DNA from: Bacillus cereus group sp. RP43
GTDB taxonomy: Bacteria; Bacillota; Bacilli; Bacillales; Bacillaceae_G
Direction: 5' to 3'
Assembly (NCBI RefSeq): GCF_040459645.1
Contig: NZ_JARVHQ010000001.1
Span: forward strand, 3,472,001-3,536,000
DNA: 64,000 bases
A program made the position numbers and the translations under genes. The notes below the pieces were generated by a model, which saw only the letters and a program-made list of their open reading frames with translations, ran no database searches and had not been told where the DNA came from. Positions 25,993-36,303 of this stretch are shown in pieces; position 1 is the stretch's first letter, and the number at the start of each line of letters is the position of its first letter.

Positions 25993-26220
25993 ATTTCATT
26001 TCTCCTTTTATTAAAAATCTGCACGGTTAAATCCGCGCTCAAATAGTTGTAATTGCGCCAACCATTTCTATACTGTTTGCTCGTTAAAGTAAATGCTTAT
26101 TCCACTCACTATTTTCAAATTCATCATAGAACTTTGACATATTTTTCGTATCCGTAATTCTTTATCTCTTTGTATAGTTGTTTTTATTATGTGCATCTAT
26201 TCATTTTCTTTGCTTCATTC

Positions 26221-26985
26221 TTATAACTTCACCCAATATTGACTTCCATCAGCTGTTCTATCTAAAAAACCATATTCGATTAAATATCTTCTCAAAGTTA
26301 CAAAATCCGGATATACATTTTCTAAAACTGTATTTACTTCTTTTTCAGTATACTTTTTATTGCTATCGAATTTCTTCACTAAATGACGTAATATAATTAA
26401 TTTACGCTTTTGCTTTTTCGGAAATTTAGAAAGCTGTCCATCCAAACCTTCTGTAAAATGTACTTTTAAGACTTCATCATTTTCTTCCTCTGTAATATTG
26501 TATCGATCATCCACCATCGTAGCTGTTCTATGAATCGGTACAAATTTAGTTTGAACTTTTGATTTTTCTTCTGACAATTCCATTAACGCTAAAAATACTT
26601 TCGCTTGCTTCATTTTCTCGCGCAATGTAAATCGATGATTGCGAATTGTCGACGTACTCCCGCCATCCATTTCTTTTACAATCTCTTTATCGTTAAGTCC
26701 CATATGGAAAAACTGCACCATTTTCTTTTGCAACTCAGTTAAACCCGTAAACTTCTTATCAAGATTTAATAAATATTCAAACATAGATGTATGCTCATTT
26801 TGAATATGCAACTGTACAAACTTCTCTGCTTCATACAAAACTTGATTTTCTTGATAAATAACCCCTTTAATAAACGTTTCTCCACAAGCTAAACAAATAT
26901 ACTCCTCTGCTGCCTCGTCAAATACATACCCTTTCTTCAATTCCTCTACCGACGCATCCCAAAACTTCTCTGAAATATCACTCAT
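26221..26985 (-). CDS. DUF2087-domain transcriptional regulator
   Basis: 254 residues. The N-terminus has a CxxC in EYICLACGETF, perhaps a metal site; the centre has a LuxR-like helix-turn-helix (LTELQKKMVQFFHMGLNDKEIVKEMDGGSTSTIRNHRFTLREK, ~90-135). The C-terminal ~70 residues (FPKKQKRKLIILRHLVKKFDSNKKYTEKEVNTVL...RRYLIEYGFLDRTADGSQYW) are DUF2087. ATG at 26985 follows AAGGAGTG. Target genes unknown. Confidence 0.82.
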   Translation of the reverse strand: MSDISEKFWDASVEELKKGYVFDEAAEEYICLACGETFIKGVIYQENQVLYEAEKFVQLHIQNEHTSMFEYLLNLDKKFTGLTELQKKMVQFFHMGLNDKEIVKEMDGGSTSTIRNHRFTLREKMKQAKVFLALMELSEEKSKVQTKFVPIHRTATMVDDRYNITEEENDEVLKVHFTEGLDGQLSKFPKKQKRKLIILRHLVKKFDSNKKYTEKEVNTVLENVYPDFVTLRRYLIEYGFLDRTADGSQYWVKL

Positions 26986-27253
26986 ACTAAACACTCCTTC
27001 AAAATGTTTATTTAAAAACAAACAAATTACAATAACGTTTATTATCACTTCATCATCTTAACACATCAAAATTAAACATTTCAATGTTTTGTTTACCTAT
27101 TTTATAAACCTTTATAAAAATGTTTATCTAACTATAATAAATAAGACTTATCACACCGAAAAGCGAATGTATTTTAACAAACTAATTATTATGGGATGTG
27201 AAACAAAACATGACTACTATTCAAGATCCTTCCAGCATTCAATTTTAACTACA

Positions 27254-27287
27254 AAAAAGGTGTTTCCATATACGGAAACACCTTTTT
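27254..27287 (-). terminator. Terminator of the small lipoprotein gene
   Basis: Stem AAAAAGGTGTTTCC / GGAAACACCTTTTT around a six-base loop, starting at the lipoprotein stop codon. Confidence 0.85.
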
Positions 27288-27447
27288 ACCTTTTATATAT
27301 TTTATAAACAACTTCCACTAAAACTTTACTCGCTTGTACAAATACATGTTTTCGCTTTCCATCCTCAACGAATCTATTTGAGCAGCCACTCATAATCATC
27401 ATACAACTAATTATAACTAGCACTACACTTCTATTCTTGTTAGTCAC
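27286..27447 (-). CDS. Small lipoprotein, hypothetical
   Basis: 53 residues from a GTG start with GGAGTGG seven bases upstream. Signal peptide TNKNRSVVLVIISCMMIMSGC with lipobox MSGC, then a ~30-residue basic tail. Stop codon directly at a strong terminator, which supports a real gene. Function unknown; it resembles the very short lipoproteins common in this group. Confidence 0.6.
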   Translation of the reverse strand: MTNKNRSVVLVIISCMMIMSGCSNRFVEDGKRKHVFVQASKVLVEVVYKIYKR

Positions 27448-27511
27448 TTTATGCCACTCCACTACTAAAAACTTCATTTAAATTTATCCTATCAAAAAAT
27501 TTTACACGAAT

Positions 27512-27557
27512 AATAAACCGAAAGAATATGCAATTCTGCATATTCTTTCGGTTTATT
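27512..27557. repeat. Perfect 21-bp inverted repeat between divergent genes
   Basis: Left arm starts AATAAACCGAAAGAATATGC; loop ATTC; fully complementary right arm. It lies between the small lipoprotein (minus) and the PH-domain gene (plus), so it is in the upstream region of both and does not sit where a terminator of a known gene is needed. Confidence 0.8.
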
Positions 27558-27609
27558 AAGATGTTGTGATTTAATTTAGTTAAAGAACACGTATAACGAG
27601 GTGACTAAC

Positions 27610-28032
27610 TTGAAGTTTAAAGCGAAAAAAAATCCATTTCACGTCATTTTTATTACATTATTTATAATTATTTTTTTCATTTCGCTATTCTTCCAAAATG
27701 AAAATTCTATTTTTTTCACTCTTATGATGCTCTTAAATATCGTGAATCTCTCTTCTTTCTATTTTTCTCATTACAAAATAACGGAATCTGCCCTTGTTGT
27801 TAAACATGGTTTCATACTCCGTACTGAAATTCCATTTGAAGATATACGTCATATTAAATACTCTGGTAAAAAGCTTCGTTCAGAAAATTGGACAAGACAG
27901 CAAATAGAAATTCATTATAATTTATTCGACTCAGTAACATCTTTCGTACCACAAGAAGAGGAGAAATTCATTTCACTCTTAAAAGAAAACTGGCCAAATG
28001 TGAAAATAATCAATAGCACCTCAAATGAATAA
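27610..28032 (+). CDS. PH-domain (YyaB-like) membrane protein
   Basis: 140 residues. Two N-terminal spans (~10-55), then a bacterial PH-like domain: YKITESALVVKHGFILRTEIPFEDIRHIKYSGK...FVPQEEEKFISLLKENWP. The latter matches the YyaB-like PH family (Pfam PF06713) in length and layout. TTG start at 27610, eight bases after GAGG. Single gene with a hairpin overlapping its stop. Role unknown. Confidence 0.72.
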   Translation: MKFKAKKNPFHVIFITLFIIIFFISLFFQNENSIFFTLMMLLNIVNLSSFYFSHYKITESALVVKHGFILRTEIPFEDIRHIKYSGKKLRSENWTRQQIEIHYNLFDSVTSFVPQEEEKFISLLKENWPNVKIINSTSNE

Positions 28033-28051
28033 TTTTCTTTGAGGTGCTATT
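28012..28051 (+). terminator. Hairpin at the end of the PH-domain gene
   Basis: 14-bp stem AATAGCACCTCAAA / TTTGAGGTGCTATT overlapping the stop codon; no strong T tract. A second hairpin with T7 follows at 28121. Confidence 0.55.
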
Positions 28052-28120
28052 AGGATAACTATATAAGAATTGAATATCCTCCCAAAGCAAAACCGCCGTT
28101 TACCTATTTATTCTCCTCTC

Positions 28121-28153
28121 AGACTAATTACCCAATAGTTAGTCTATTTTTTT
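28121..28153 (+). terminator. Terminator
   Basis: AGACTAA / TTAGTCT stem followed by ATTTTTTT; a likely true end of PH-domain transcripts. Confidence 0.65.
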
Positions 28154-28250
28154 ATTACATAAAGATACTCCCCCTCCATCACAAACGATACGAACATACA
28201 CTATTTCTAAAAAACAAACTACTACACAAAATGAACGAAAGGTGCTTATT

Positions 28251-28436
28251 ATGTATGAGTTAAGTTATGAAGGATTAACAGGTGGATTTATTACAAGATA
28301 TGATCGTGAGTACGAAGAAGCTAGACAAGAATGGCATCGGGCTATTCAAAAGTTTCCCTTAGCTATCATTTATTGTTTTACGAAATGGGATGTTAGTAAT
28401 GCGATTATTTGGACGATAAAAAAGCCAAGATTCTAA
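28251..28436 (+). CDS. Small hypothetical protein (61 residues)
   Basis: Begins MYELSYEGLTGGFITRYDRE and contains EEARQEWHRAIQKFPLA. ATG has AAAGG eight bases upstream and the stop sits on the first arm of a terminator, which support a gene. Soluble, aromatic-rich; no known domain recognised. Confidence 0.6.
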   Translation: MYELSYEGLTGGFITRYDREYEEARQEWHRAIQKFPLAIIYCFTKWDVSNAIIWTIKKPRF

Positions 28437-28453
28437 ATTAAGAATCTTGGCCT
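28422..28453. terminator. Bidirectional terminator
   Basis: AAGCCAAGATTCT with its near-complete complement and a six-base loop, between the convergent small gene and fumC. Confidence 0.8.
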
Positions 28454-28459
28454 CTTCTA

Positions 28460-29848
<1,389 letters not shown>

Positions 29849-29935
29849 TTTTTCATCCCCTTGAAAATAAAATACCTACATTTCTCATTTTAACAGACTT
29901 TCTTTCAAATGATAAGAATTCTCACTCGTATGTAT

Positions 29936-29973
29936 AAAAAAATACCTTCCGCCATTGCAGAAGGTATTTTTTT
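29936..29973 (-). terminator. Terminator after the NhaC-type gene
   Basis: AAAAATACCTTC / GAAGGTATTTTT stem with a ten-base loop and T tract. Confidence 0.85.
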
Positions 29974-31375
29974 ATGATGCTTGCTTTCCTTTTTCAGCGT
30001 CATCTACATACCAAATGAATTTTCCTGTATATCCGTAAATAACTGCCAAAATTAATGAAACAAAGCTTAACCACATAAACGGAACGTATGAGAACGTTGC
30101 TACACCTAAAATACCAGCCATAAAAATACCATTATCCGACCACGGAACCATACCAGAAGTTAACGTTCCACCTACTTCTGAGTTACGCGCTAATACACGG
30201 CGGTCTATTTTTAATTTATCATAGCTATCTTCCATAATTTTCGGTGTTAAAATAAGTGATACGTACATCGCACAACCAAATATATTAGCTAAGAATGCCA
30301 CGATTAACGTAGACAACGTTACATTACCTGCAGAATTTAATTTCTTCTCAAATTTTGATACGATTACTTTTAAAACACCTAGCTTTTCAAGTAGTCCACC
30401 AAAACCTAAGCCGAAAATAATAACGGCTACTGAACCAAGCATACCGTTAATTCCACCACGGTTTAATAACTTATCGACAAACTCGACACCAGATTGAATT
30501 GAGAATCCGTTATATGCTGTTCCAATTGCCTCTCCAAAGTGCATCCCTTGGAAAATAGTTGCCCAAATTGCACCAATTAAAGCTCCCATAGCAATTGTTG
30601 GCATAGAAGGTTTCTTCAGCGCCAATAGCGCAATAACAATTACAGCTGGAACAAGCATCCATATTTTAATATCAAAGTGCTTTAATAAAGCTTCTTTTAA
30701 AAACTCTACTCTATTTAAATCTACATTATCCCCGCCATACATCCATCCAGCAACAGTAAACATAATGCTGGTAATAATAAAAGCTGGAACGTCTAATACT
30801 AGCATAGCTCGAACGTGAGCAATAACATCTACTTTCGCCATGGAAGCTGCAAGAACTGTGCTATCAGAAAGTGGTGATAATTTGTCTCCGAAATAAGCTC
30901 CTGAAAGAACTGCACCCGCAACAAGCGGCAGTGGTAATCCAAGCCCTTCACCAATTGCCATCATAGCAATACCAGCTGTTCCAACTGTTCCCCATGATGT
31001 TCCTGTCGCAATAGAAGTTATTGAACAAATAATTAAAGTTGCCAATAAGAAGATGCTAGGGTGAATGAATTCTAATCCATAATAAATTAATGTAGGTACA
31101 ACCCCACCAGCAATCCATGTTCCAATTAAAGCTCCAACTGCAACTAAAATAAGAATTGCTTCTAATCCATTAGAAATTCCTTTCGTAATTGCATCTTGCA
31201 ATTCTTGATAACGAAATCCTAATCTTAATCCAAGCGCAATAACTAAAAACCATGAAATAAATAGCGCTAATTGAATTGGGAGATCAAAAATCGTTTGGAA
31301 GGAAAAGACGACAGCAAGAAATAGGCATAAAAGAATAATAATTTCTAGCATCGATGGTAATCTTACACTTTTCAT
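29972..31375 (-). CDS. NhaC-family Na+/H+ antiporter (possibly malate/lactate type)
   Basis: 467 residues, about 11-12 spans. NhaC-family features are the SITSIATGTSWGTVGTAGIA motif, GAVLSGAYFGDKLSPLSDSTVLA, and the later SEVGGTLTSGMVPWSDNGIFMAGILGV. The family includes sodium/proton antiporters and B. subtilis MleN (Na+-lactate/malate antiporter), of nearly the same length. Position next to fumC slightly favours a carboxylate role but does not decide it. Start behind AAGGAGAG. Confidence 0.85.
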   Translation of the reverse strand: MKSVRLPSMLEIIILLCLFLAVVFSFQTIFDLPIQLALFISWFLVIALGLRLGFRYQELQDAITKGISNGLEAILILVAVGALIGTWIAGGVVPTLIYYGLEFIHPSIFLLATLIICSITSIATGTSWGTVGTAGIAMMAIGEGLGLPLPLVAGAVLSGAYFGDKLSPLSDSTVLAASMAKVDVIAHVRAMLVLDVPAFIITSIMFTVAGWMYGGDNVDLNRVEFLKEALLKHFDIKIWMLVPAVIVIALLALKKPSMPTIAMGALIGAIWATIFQGMHFGEAIGTAYNGFSIQSGVEFVDKLLNRGGINGMLGSVAVIIFGLGFGGLLEKLGVLKVIVSKFEKKLNSAGNVTLSTLIVAFLANIFGCAMYVSLILTPKIMEDSYDKLKIDRRVLARNSEVGGTLTSGMVPWSDNGIFMAGILGVATFSYVPFMWLSFVSLILAVIYGYTGKFIWYVDDAEKGKQAS

Positions 31376-31770
31376 TTTTTTCTCTCCTTACAAGTCGATA
31401 ACATGATGTATGTCGTCTTACGTGTATGTAGTATACAATTAGCGAAGACAAAACAAAATTTTCATATTATTTCGATTTATTTTTTCAGTATAATATATTC
31501 ACAACCCTTTCTATTGTAAAAGTAGATTGCGCTTTTCGCAATGAAAAATATAAAAAATGTTGTATTTTTATTTATTTAGATAAAAACACCTAATGAAATA
31601 AAACGTTAATCAATGAGGGTTTTATCCATCCCCACTAATTATTAACCCATAATAACCTTTTTAATATTTGCCTCAACAAAACTTTTTAATAACGCTTTCA
31701 CCTCATATGTAATAATATATTTCCACATAAAAAAAGAGCACACATCATTTAATCGATGCATGCCCCTCTT
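31376..31770. other. Non-coding gap with hairpins
   Basis: 395 AT-rich bases without a gene. It contains ATTGCG/CGCAAT around CTTTT (31526-31542); an imperfect inverted repeat (GTTAATCAATGAGGG / CCCCACTAATTATTAAC, 31605-31646) resembling the right-end hairpin of the 11.7-kb element; and a terminator-like stem before the methyltransferase gene end (AAAAGAG / CTCTTTT, 31735-31770). Confidence 0.5.
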
Positions 31771-32430
31771 TTATTTATACATATTTTGTATCTCTTCTTT
31801 ATTTTTAAGTATTTCCGAAAACTTATCGCTACAACCTTTCGGAAATAAAACTCCGAGTCCATATGAATGCCCAAACTGAAAATGAGGGTGTTTCACCTTG
31901 ACCTCATCCCAAAACTTATACACACCGAAATCACCGTTTTTAACTTCAATATCATGAAATAATACAATACCGTTTTTCGCAACTTTAGGTAACCATGTTT
32001 TATAATCATGAGAAACAGCTTCATACGTATGATAGCCATCAATATGCAAAAGATTTATCGTTTCATCTTGAAACTGATCCAGAGCCTCATCAAAAGTGGA
32101 TCGAATTAGATTTCCTATATTCAGGTAGTTATCGCTCACCACTTTTTCTACCATTTGAAAAACCCCTTCTCCATATGGACCTGTATGCCCATCTCCAGCC
32201 CAAGTATCTACAGCAAAACATTTTGTGGCTAACCCACCATCTTTTACCCCCTGGCAAAAACTAAAAAAGGAAGCACCTAAATGCGTACCTAACTCAACTA
32301 AAGTTTCTGGTTCTTCAAATCTTACTAAATCATATGCGAAATCTAAATGCCCACTCCACGCAGATTGTGACCGAATAATAGGACTAAAATTTTCAAATTC
32401 AAACGATGGTTTATGAGTAACCCAGTTCAT
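31771..32430 (-). CDS. Class I SAM-dependent methyltransferase-like protein
   Basis: 219 residues. SAM-binding motif I appears as ETLVELGTHLGASFFSFCQ near residue 41, an acidic motif in CFAVDTWAGD, INLLHIDGYHTYEAV (post-II metal/acid region) and NGIVLFHDIEV. This is the Methyltransf_24 pattern, often found with sugar or cell-surface biosynthesis. ATG at 32430 with AAGGAG; the longer upstream frame overlaps the ycgQ end without a ribosome site. Target unknown. Confidence 0.8.
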   Translation of the reverse strand: MNWVTHKPSFEFENFSPIIRSQSAWSGHLDFAYDLVRFEEPETLVELGTHLGASFFSFCQGVKDGGLATKCFAVDTWAGDGHTGPYGEGVFQMVEKVVSDNYLNIGNLIRSTFDEALDQFQDETINLLHIDGYHTYEAVSHDYKTWLPKVAKNGIVLFHDIEVKNGDFGVYKFWDEVKVKHPHFQFGHSYGLGVLFPKGCSDKFSEILKNKEEIQNMYK

Positions 32431-32531
32431 CGCGTATCTCCTTATACACATATTTTTAACAAACCAAATTACTCTTATCTTTATTTTTTTGGCGTCGCGA
32501 TTATGATTATATTTCATAAAAAGATGAAGAA

Positions 32532-32554
32532 TTACCCCATTCTTATTGGGGTAA
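32532..32554 (-). terminator. Terminator at the ycgQ end
   Basis: TTACCCCA / TGGGGTAA stem overlapping the ycgQ stop, followed on the minus strand by TTCTTCATCTTTTT. Confidence 0.65.
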
Positions 32555-33421
32555 AGCATCATATACATATGGATCTGCTGGCTTATTGATCTTCTCCACT
32601 TTACTTATTTTCACAAGCGGAAATAGCGTTCTTTTATATGTCGTTTCATCTAATAATCCTGTTATTTTCACCCATGTTTCTTCTGGGAATTTTTCAACGG
32701 TTTGTCCCGTAACAATCATCCCCCAGACTGATGCATCCGCAATACAACAGGTTATGCCATAGCGAGCCACTACTACTTTATTCCCCGTCACATCTTTATC
32801 ATTATATATAAACCCTGAGAATGTAATTTCTTTCCCTTTAAACCCGTTAATATCCTGGCCAATTATATTCATTGTTTGAACATAATTCTTATCCTCTACT
32901 TGTATTTTGCGCTGCCCTAACATACTTTTTGCTACTTGCTCTTCCGTTTGATAAGTCGCTTTTAAATTCGAGGGTTCATCTTGATCAACTAATACTTCTC
33001 GCCAATCAGAACTTACCTGCCTTCCCTCTTTTTCGTTCTTTTCCATACTTATCGCCTGTGCACTTTGATTCATGCCCCTTTTTACTGCTAAACTTCCGTC
33101 AATTGTTACACTTCCATATAGAAAAGCACTAATAATTGGAACAACAAATAAAACGTATACAAAGAAACTTTTTGTCCTTGATTTCCTATGATGCGTACAA
33201 CAATTACAATCATCTTCTTCCTCTTTCCCATTTCCCCAAACTTGTATGGAACCAAGAAGTAAAATTACTACAAAAGCTATATACGAAAATTTAATCATTT
33301 TTGGAGCGATAAAATTATAAATATTTCCTGTTACAAGTAGTTTAAATAAGAGCATTGCTAAACCAATTAAAATAATGCCACGAATATAGCCATGATATGC
33401 CTGTTGCTCCTCTTTCTCCAA
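32543..33421 (-). CDS. ycgQ: YcgQ-like membrane protein (TIGR03943/DUF1980 family)
   Basis: 292 residues. Two spans at ~15-60, then a Cys/His cluster DDCNCCTHH near residue 71, a third span (~88-106), and a large extracytoplasmic domain ending KINKPADPYVYDALPQ. The domain has VVARYGITCCIADASVWGMIV, typical of TIGR03943. These proteins occur with DUF318 permeases (YcgR) and COG0523 GTPases under zinc control. The Cys/His cluster may bind zinc; function is otherwise inferred from context. Starts 12 bases after ycgR. Confidence 0.82.
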   Translation of the reverse strand: MEKEEQQAYHGYIRGIILIGLAMLLFKLLVTGNIYNFIAPKMIKFSYIAFVVILLLGSIQVWGNGKEEEDDCNCCTHHRKSRTKSFFVYVLFVVPIISAFLYGSVTIDGSLAVKRGMNQSAQAISMEKNEKEGRQVSSDWREVLVDQDEPSNLKATYQTEEQVAKSMLGQRKIQVEDKNYVQTMNIIGQDINGFKGKEITFSGFIYNDKDVTGNKVVVARYGITCCIADASVWGMIVTGQTVEKFPEETWVKITGLLDETTYKRTLFPLVKISKVEKINKPADPYVYDALPQ

Positions 33422-33433
33422 TTTTCTCCCCTC

Positions 33434-34414
33434 CTATAACATTGTGATTTGCAAGATGGTATACACGGATAAAATAACAATTCCAATCAAAAAGAATACA
33501 AATCTCTTTTGAAAATATGCAAATAGCATTAACGTATTTTTCATATCAAGCATAGGCCCAAACACAAGAAATGCGAGAAGCGCCTTTACTGAGAAAACAT
33601 GTCCAAAAGATGCCGCTATAAACGCATCCGCTGCTGAACAAATTGATAAAACATAACCAAACCCCATCATAACAATTGGGGCAATCACTTCGTTTTGTGC
33701 TACTGTATCAAGTACATTCCGGTCAAAAAATGTTTGAACTACGCTCGCTAAAAAAGCTCCAATTAATAAATACTTACCAGTATCAAAAAACTCATCTACA
33801 GTGTGATTCATAACATCTTTCCAACTCTTTTTTTGTTTTTTCTGAACCGGAACCTCTACGTCTTTTAAAACATTTCTCCCGCGATAGCAATAATACACAA
33901 TTAGACCTATGAATAGAGCAACAAGAATTGTTATCCCAAAGCGTGCATATACAACGGCATCATTTTTTTGAAACGCATATACAGTAGATACAAGAACAAC
34001 TGGATTCATAATAGGTGCACTCAGTAAAATGACAATTCCCACATGAAGAGGGAGCCCTTTTTGAATAAGTCTTCTTACAATTGGTATAATGACACATTCA
34101 CACATTGGAAAAAGGATTCCGACAAATATAGCTGGAATCATTGCAACAATCGGAGACCTTGGCATTACTTTTTGAATCATATCTTCTGTCACAAACACTT
34201 GGATGAGAGAAGACACAATTACCCCTAATAAAATAAAGGGTATTGCTTCAAAAATAATACTTAAAAACACCGTATTCACATTCAGCCATTCTTGCGGCAT
34301 ACTTTTATGCAAATTTGCTAGACTTGTAAAATCCACAAAAAATAATAAAAAGAGAAAAATAGCAATAAGAGCTATTCCTATTAATTCTTTTGAAACTCTA
34401 TTAAAGACCAACAC
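33434..34414 (-). CDS. ycgR: YcgR-like permease (DUF318/COG0701)
   Basis: 326 residues, eight to nine spans, with the paired motifs of this permease family: FPMCECVIIPIVRRLIQKGLPLHVGIVILLSAPIMNPV and CSAADAFIAASFGHVFSVKALLAFLVFGPMLDMKN. Cysteine in CEC and CSAADAF could be transport ligands. GTG start with GGGG in front. Its promoter region includes the Zur box at 34505, so zinc-repressed expression with ycgQ is expected. Confidence 0.82.
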   Translation of the reverse strand: MLVFNRVSKELIGIALIAIFLFLLFFVDFTSLANLHKSMPQEWLNVNTVFLSIIFEAIPFILLGVIVSSLIQVFVTEDMIQKVMPRSPIVAMIPAIFVGILFPMCECVIIPIVRRLIQKGLPLHVGIVILLSAPIMNPVVLVSTVYAFQKNDAVVYARFGITILVALFIGLIVYYCYRGRNVLKDVEVPVQKKQKKSWKDVMNHTVDEFFDTGKYLLIGAFLASVVQTFFDRNVLDTVAQNEVIAPIVMMGFGYVLSICSAADAFIAASFGHVFSVKALLAFLVFGPMLDMKNTLMLFAYFQKRFVFFLIGIVILSVYTILQITML

Positions 34415-34504
34415 TATCGCCCCACTTTATTCATATTAAATCATATGCTTGCCCAAATATTCCATACAACTACAACACAAATTTTATAGTCTATTCCTAT
34501 TCTC

Positions 34505-34525
34505 AAATCGTAATCATTATGATTT
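34505..34525. promoter_or_regulatory. Zur box 1
   Basis: AAATCGTAAT-C-ATTATGATTT, one mismatch from the Bacillus Zur consensus (AAATCGTAAT-N-ATTACGATTT). Shared upstream by the divergent ycgR unit and the GTPase gene; it abuts the GTPase -35. Confidence 0.85.
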
Positions 34526-34529
34526 ATTA

Positions 34530-34558
34530 TTGATTTTTTCTTTTTTGTCATTTAATAT
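34530..34558 (+). promoter_or_regulatory. Promoter of the COG0523 GTPase gene
   Basis: -35 TTGATT (34530-34535), 17-base spacer, -10 TAATAT (34553-34558), flanked on both sides by Zur boxes. Confidence 0.6.
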
Positions 34559-34579
34559 AAAACGTAACGATTACGATTT
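34559..34579. promoter_or_regulatory. Zur box 2
   Basis: AAAACGTAAC-G-ATTACGATTT, two mismatches from the Zur consensus, placed at the transcription start of the GTPase gene. Confidence 0.8.
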
Positions 34580-34598
34580 AAAGAGGAGAGATTATTTT

Positions 34599-35786
34599 AT
34601 GAAAAAAGTACCTATCACTGTATTAAGCGGCTTTCTAGGAGCTGGAAAAACCACCTTACTACATCACATTTTGACTAATAAGAACGACTTAAAAGTAGCT
34701 GTTATCGTTAATGATATGAGCGAATTAAACATTGATGCGTCCCTTATAAAAAAGGGGGGTTTTTCACGTACGGAAGAGAGATTAGTAGAAATTCAAAACG
34801 GTTGTATTTGTTGTACACTACGAGAAGATTTAATAATAGAGGTGAATCGTCTTGTTGAGAACGGTGATATTGACTATATTGTTATTGAATCTTCTGGTAT
34901 AAGCGAGCCTATTCCAGTTGCTCAAACATTTACTTACACTGACGAAGTCCTTAACATTGATTTAACGAAAAATTGTCGTCTCGATACGATGGTTACAGTT
35001 GTAGATGCAAATAGATTTTGGGATGATTTTGCAGATGGAGATAGTTTATTAGACCGGAAGCAGGCAATCAATGAAAATGATACTCGGGAAGTTATTGATT
35101 TATTAATAGATCAAATTGAGTTTGCCAATGTCATTATTCTTAATAAGGTAGATTTACTAGAAAAAGAAGATATGATAGAACTCCATCATTTGCTCCAGAA
35201 ATTAAATCCAGATGCAAAAATTATTGAGTCTTCATTTAGCCAAGTACCATTACAAAAAGTTTTAAATACGAATTTATTTAATTATGAAGAAGCTAGTCAG
35301 TCAGCTGGATGGATGCAAGAATTAAATAGCGAACATCATACACCGGAAACGGAAGAATACGGTATCAACTCCTTTGTGTACCGTCGTAAACACCCATTTC
35401 ACCCTGAGCGACTTATGCATTGGTTAGAAAAATGGCCTCTAGATGTTGTAAGAGCAAAGGGGTTTTTCTGGCTCGCCTCTCGCAATAATATGATAGGGCT
35501 TCTATCTCAAGCAGGTTCCTCTATTACAATTCAAGGTGCTGGTGAATGGATAGCGGCATTACCTAAGGCTGAAAAAAATCAAATCATTACAGAAGAACCA
35601 GAAGTATTGAAAAACTGGGATGAACGATATGGAGATCGAATAACTGAACTTGTATTTATCGGCATCGATATGAATCGTTCTATTATCGAACACTCATTAG
35701 ATGATTGTCTATTAACAGAAAAAGAAATGAAACAAGATTGGAATACATTTTTTGATTCTATTCCCGCTTTTACTTTCACTTCATAA
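34599..35786 (+). CDS. COG0523 GTPase, zinc metallochaperone (ZagA/YciC-like)
   Basis: 395-residue G3E GTPase: Walker A GFLGAGKTT (residues 11-19), the metal-binding GCICC (CxCC, 68-72), Walker B-like VIESSGISEP, and guanine-specificity NKVD. The C-terminal CobW_C domain has YRRKHPFHPERLMHWL. In B. subtilis the Zur-regulated member (YciC, ZagA) delivers zinc to folate synthesis under starvation. The same control is strongly implied here by two Zur boxes. ATG at 34599 follows AGAGGAGAG. Confidence 0.92.
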   Translation: MKKVPITVLSGFLGAGKTTLLHHILTNKNDLKVAVIVNDMSELNIDASLIKKGGFSRTEERLVEIQNGCICCTLREDLIIEVNRLVENGDIDYIVIESSGISEPIPVAQTFTYTDEVLNIDLTKNCRLDTMVTVVDANRFWDDFADGDSLLDRKQAINENDTREVIDLLIDQIEFANVIILNKVDLLEKEDMIELHHLLQKLNPDAKIIESSFSQVPLQKVLNTNLFNYEEASQSAGWMQELNSEHHTPETEEYGINSFVYRRKHPFHPERLMHWLEKWPLDVVRAKGFFWLASRNNMIGLLSQAGSSITIQGAGEWIAALPKAEKNQIITEEPEVLKNWDERYGDRITELVFIGIDMNRSIIEHSLDDCLLTEKEMKQDWNTFFDSIPAFTFTS

Positions 35787-35794
35787 CAAAAAAT

Positions 35795-35825
35795 AAAAAG
35801 GCTTCCGTAGAATGAAGCCTTTTTT
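35795..35825. terminator. Bidirectional terminator
   Basis: AAAAAGGCTTC / GAAGCCTTTTT stem, eight-base loop, between the GTPase and DUF3784 genes. Confidence 0.85.
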
Positions 35826-36136
35826 CACTTTATAGTACTCTTATTTAACAGACTTGCTTTAATAAGAAACACAATTGTACCTAAAACAACCAATATAGCA
35901 TATACGATCCCAACTAAATCACCTATTTTTTCTAAGCCAAACGGTAATATTATTGTGGCAACTCCGACTATATAGGAAAACACCCCTGAAAGCTTCGCTA
36001 ATTTATTTTTATCTCCAACAAACGTTTCTTCTTGGTATCCTGCCAACAAAAACAATCTCTTTTTCACATATATTTGATACCCTAAAAAAATGATAAGTAA
36101 TCCAACAAATAAACAAACCAAAAATCCTGCTAGCAT
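35825..36136 (-). CDS. Small membrane protein, DUF3784 type
   Basis: 103 residues with three spans (~3-22, 48-68, 76-95) and the cytoplasmic stretch KKRLFLLAGYQEETFVGDKNKLAK, which is the LxAGY pattern of DUF3784 proteins. The start at 36136 has GAGGGTGG upstream; the longer frame is not supported. Function unknown. Confidence 0.7.
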   Translation of the reverse strand: MLAGFLVCLFVGLLIIFLGYQIYVKKRLFLLAGYQEETFVGDKNKLAKLSGVFSYIVGVATIILPFGLEKIGDLVGIVYAILVVLGTIVFLIKASLLNKSTIK

Positions 36137-36303
36137 TTTAATACCACCCTCTCTACAATATTTTACCACGTACAAAAAAATTTTCGTCTTCATCATAAAT
36201 AATTTTTCATCTAATTAGAAGTTTCAGTTTATTGCTGTTCCTTTTTGTGATATATTGCATATTGTATCCGATATATATTTTGGAAAGGAGGACTATATGT
36301 CTT

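Noticed and set aside
27089..27307. Plus-strand ORF of 72 codons
   Set aside because: Runs through a strong terminator, has no convincing ribosome site and no recognisable composition.
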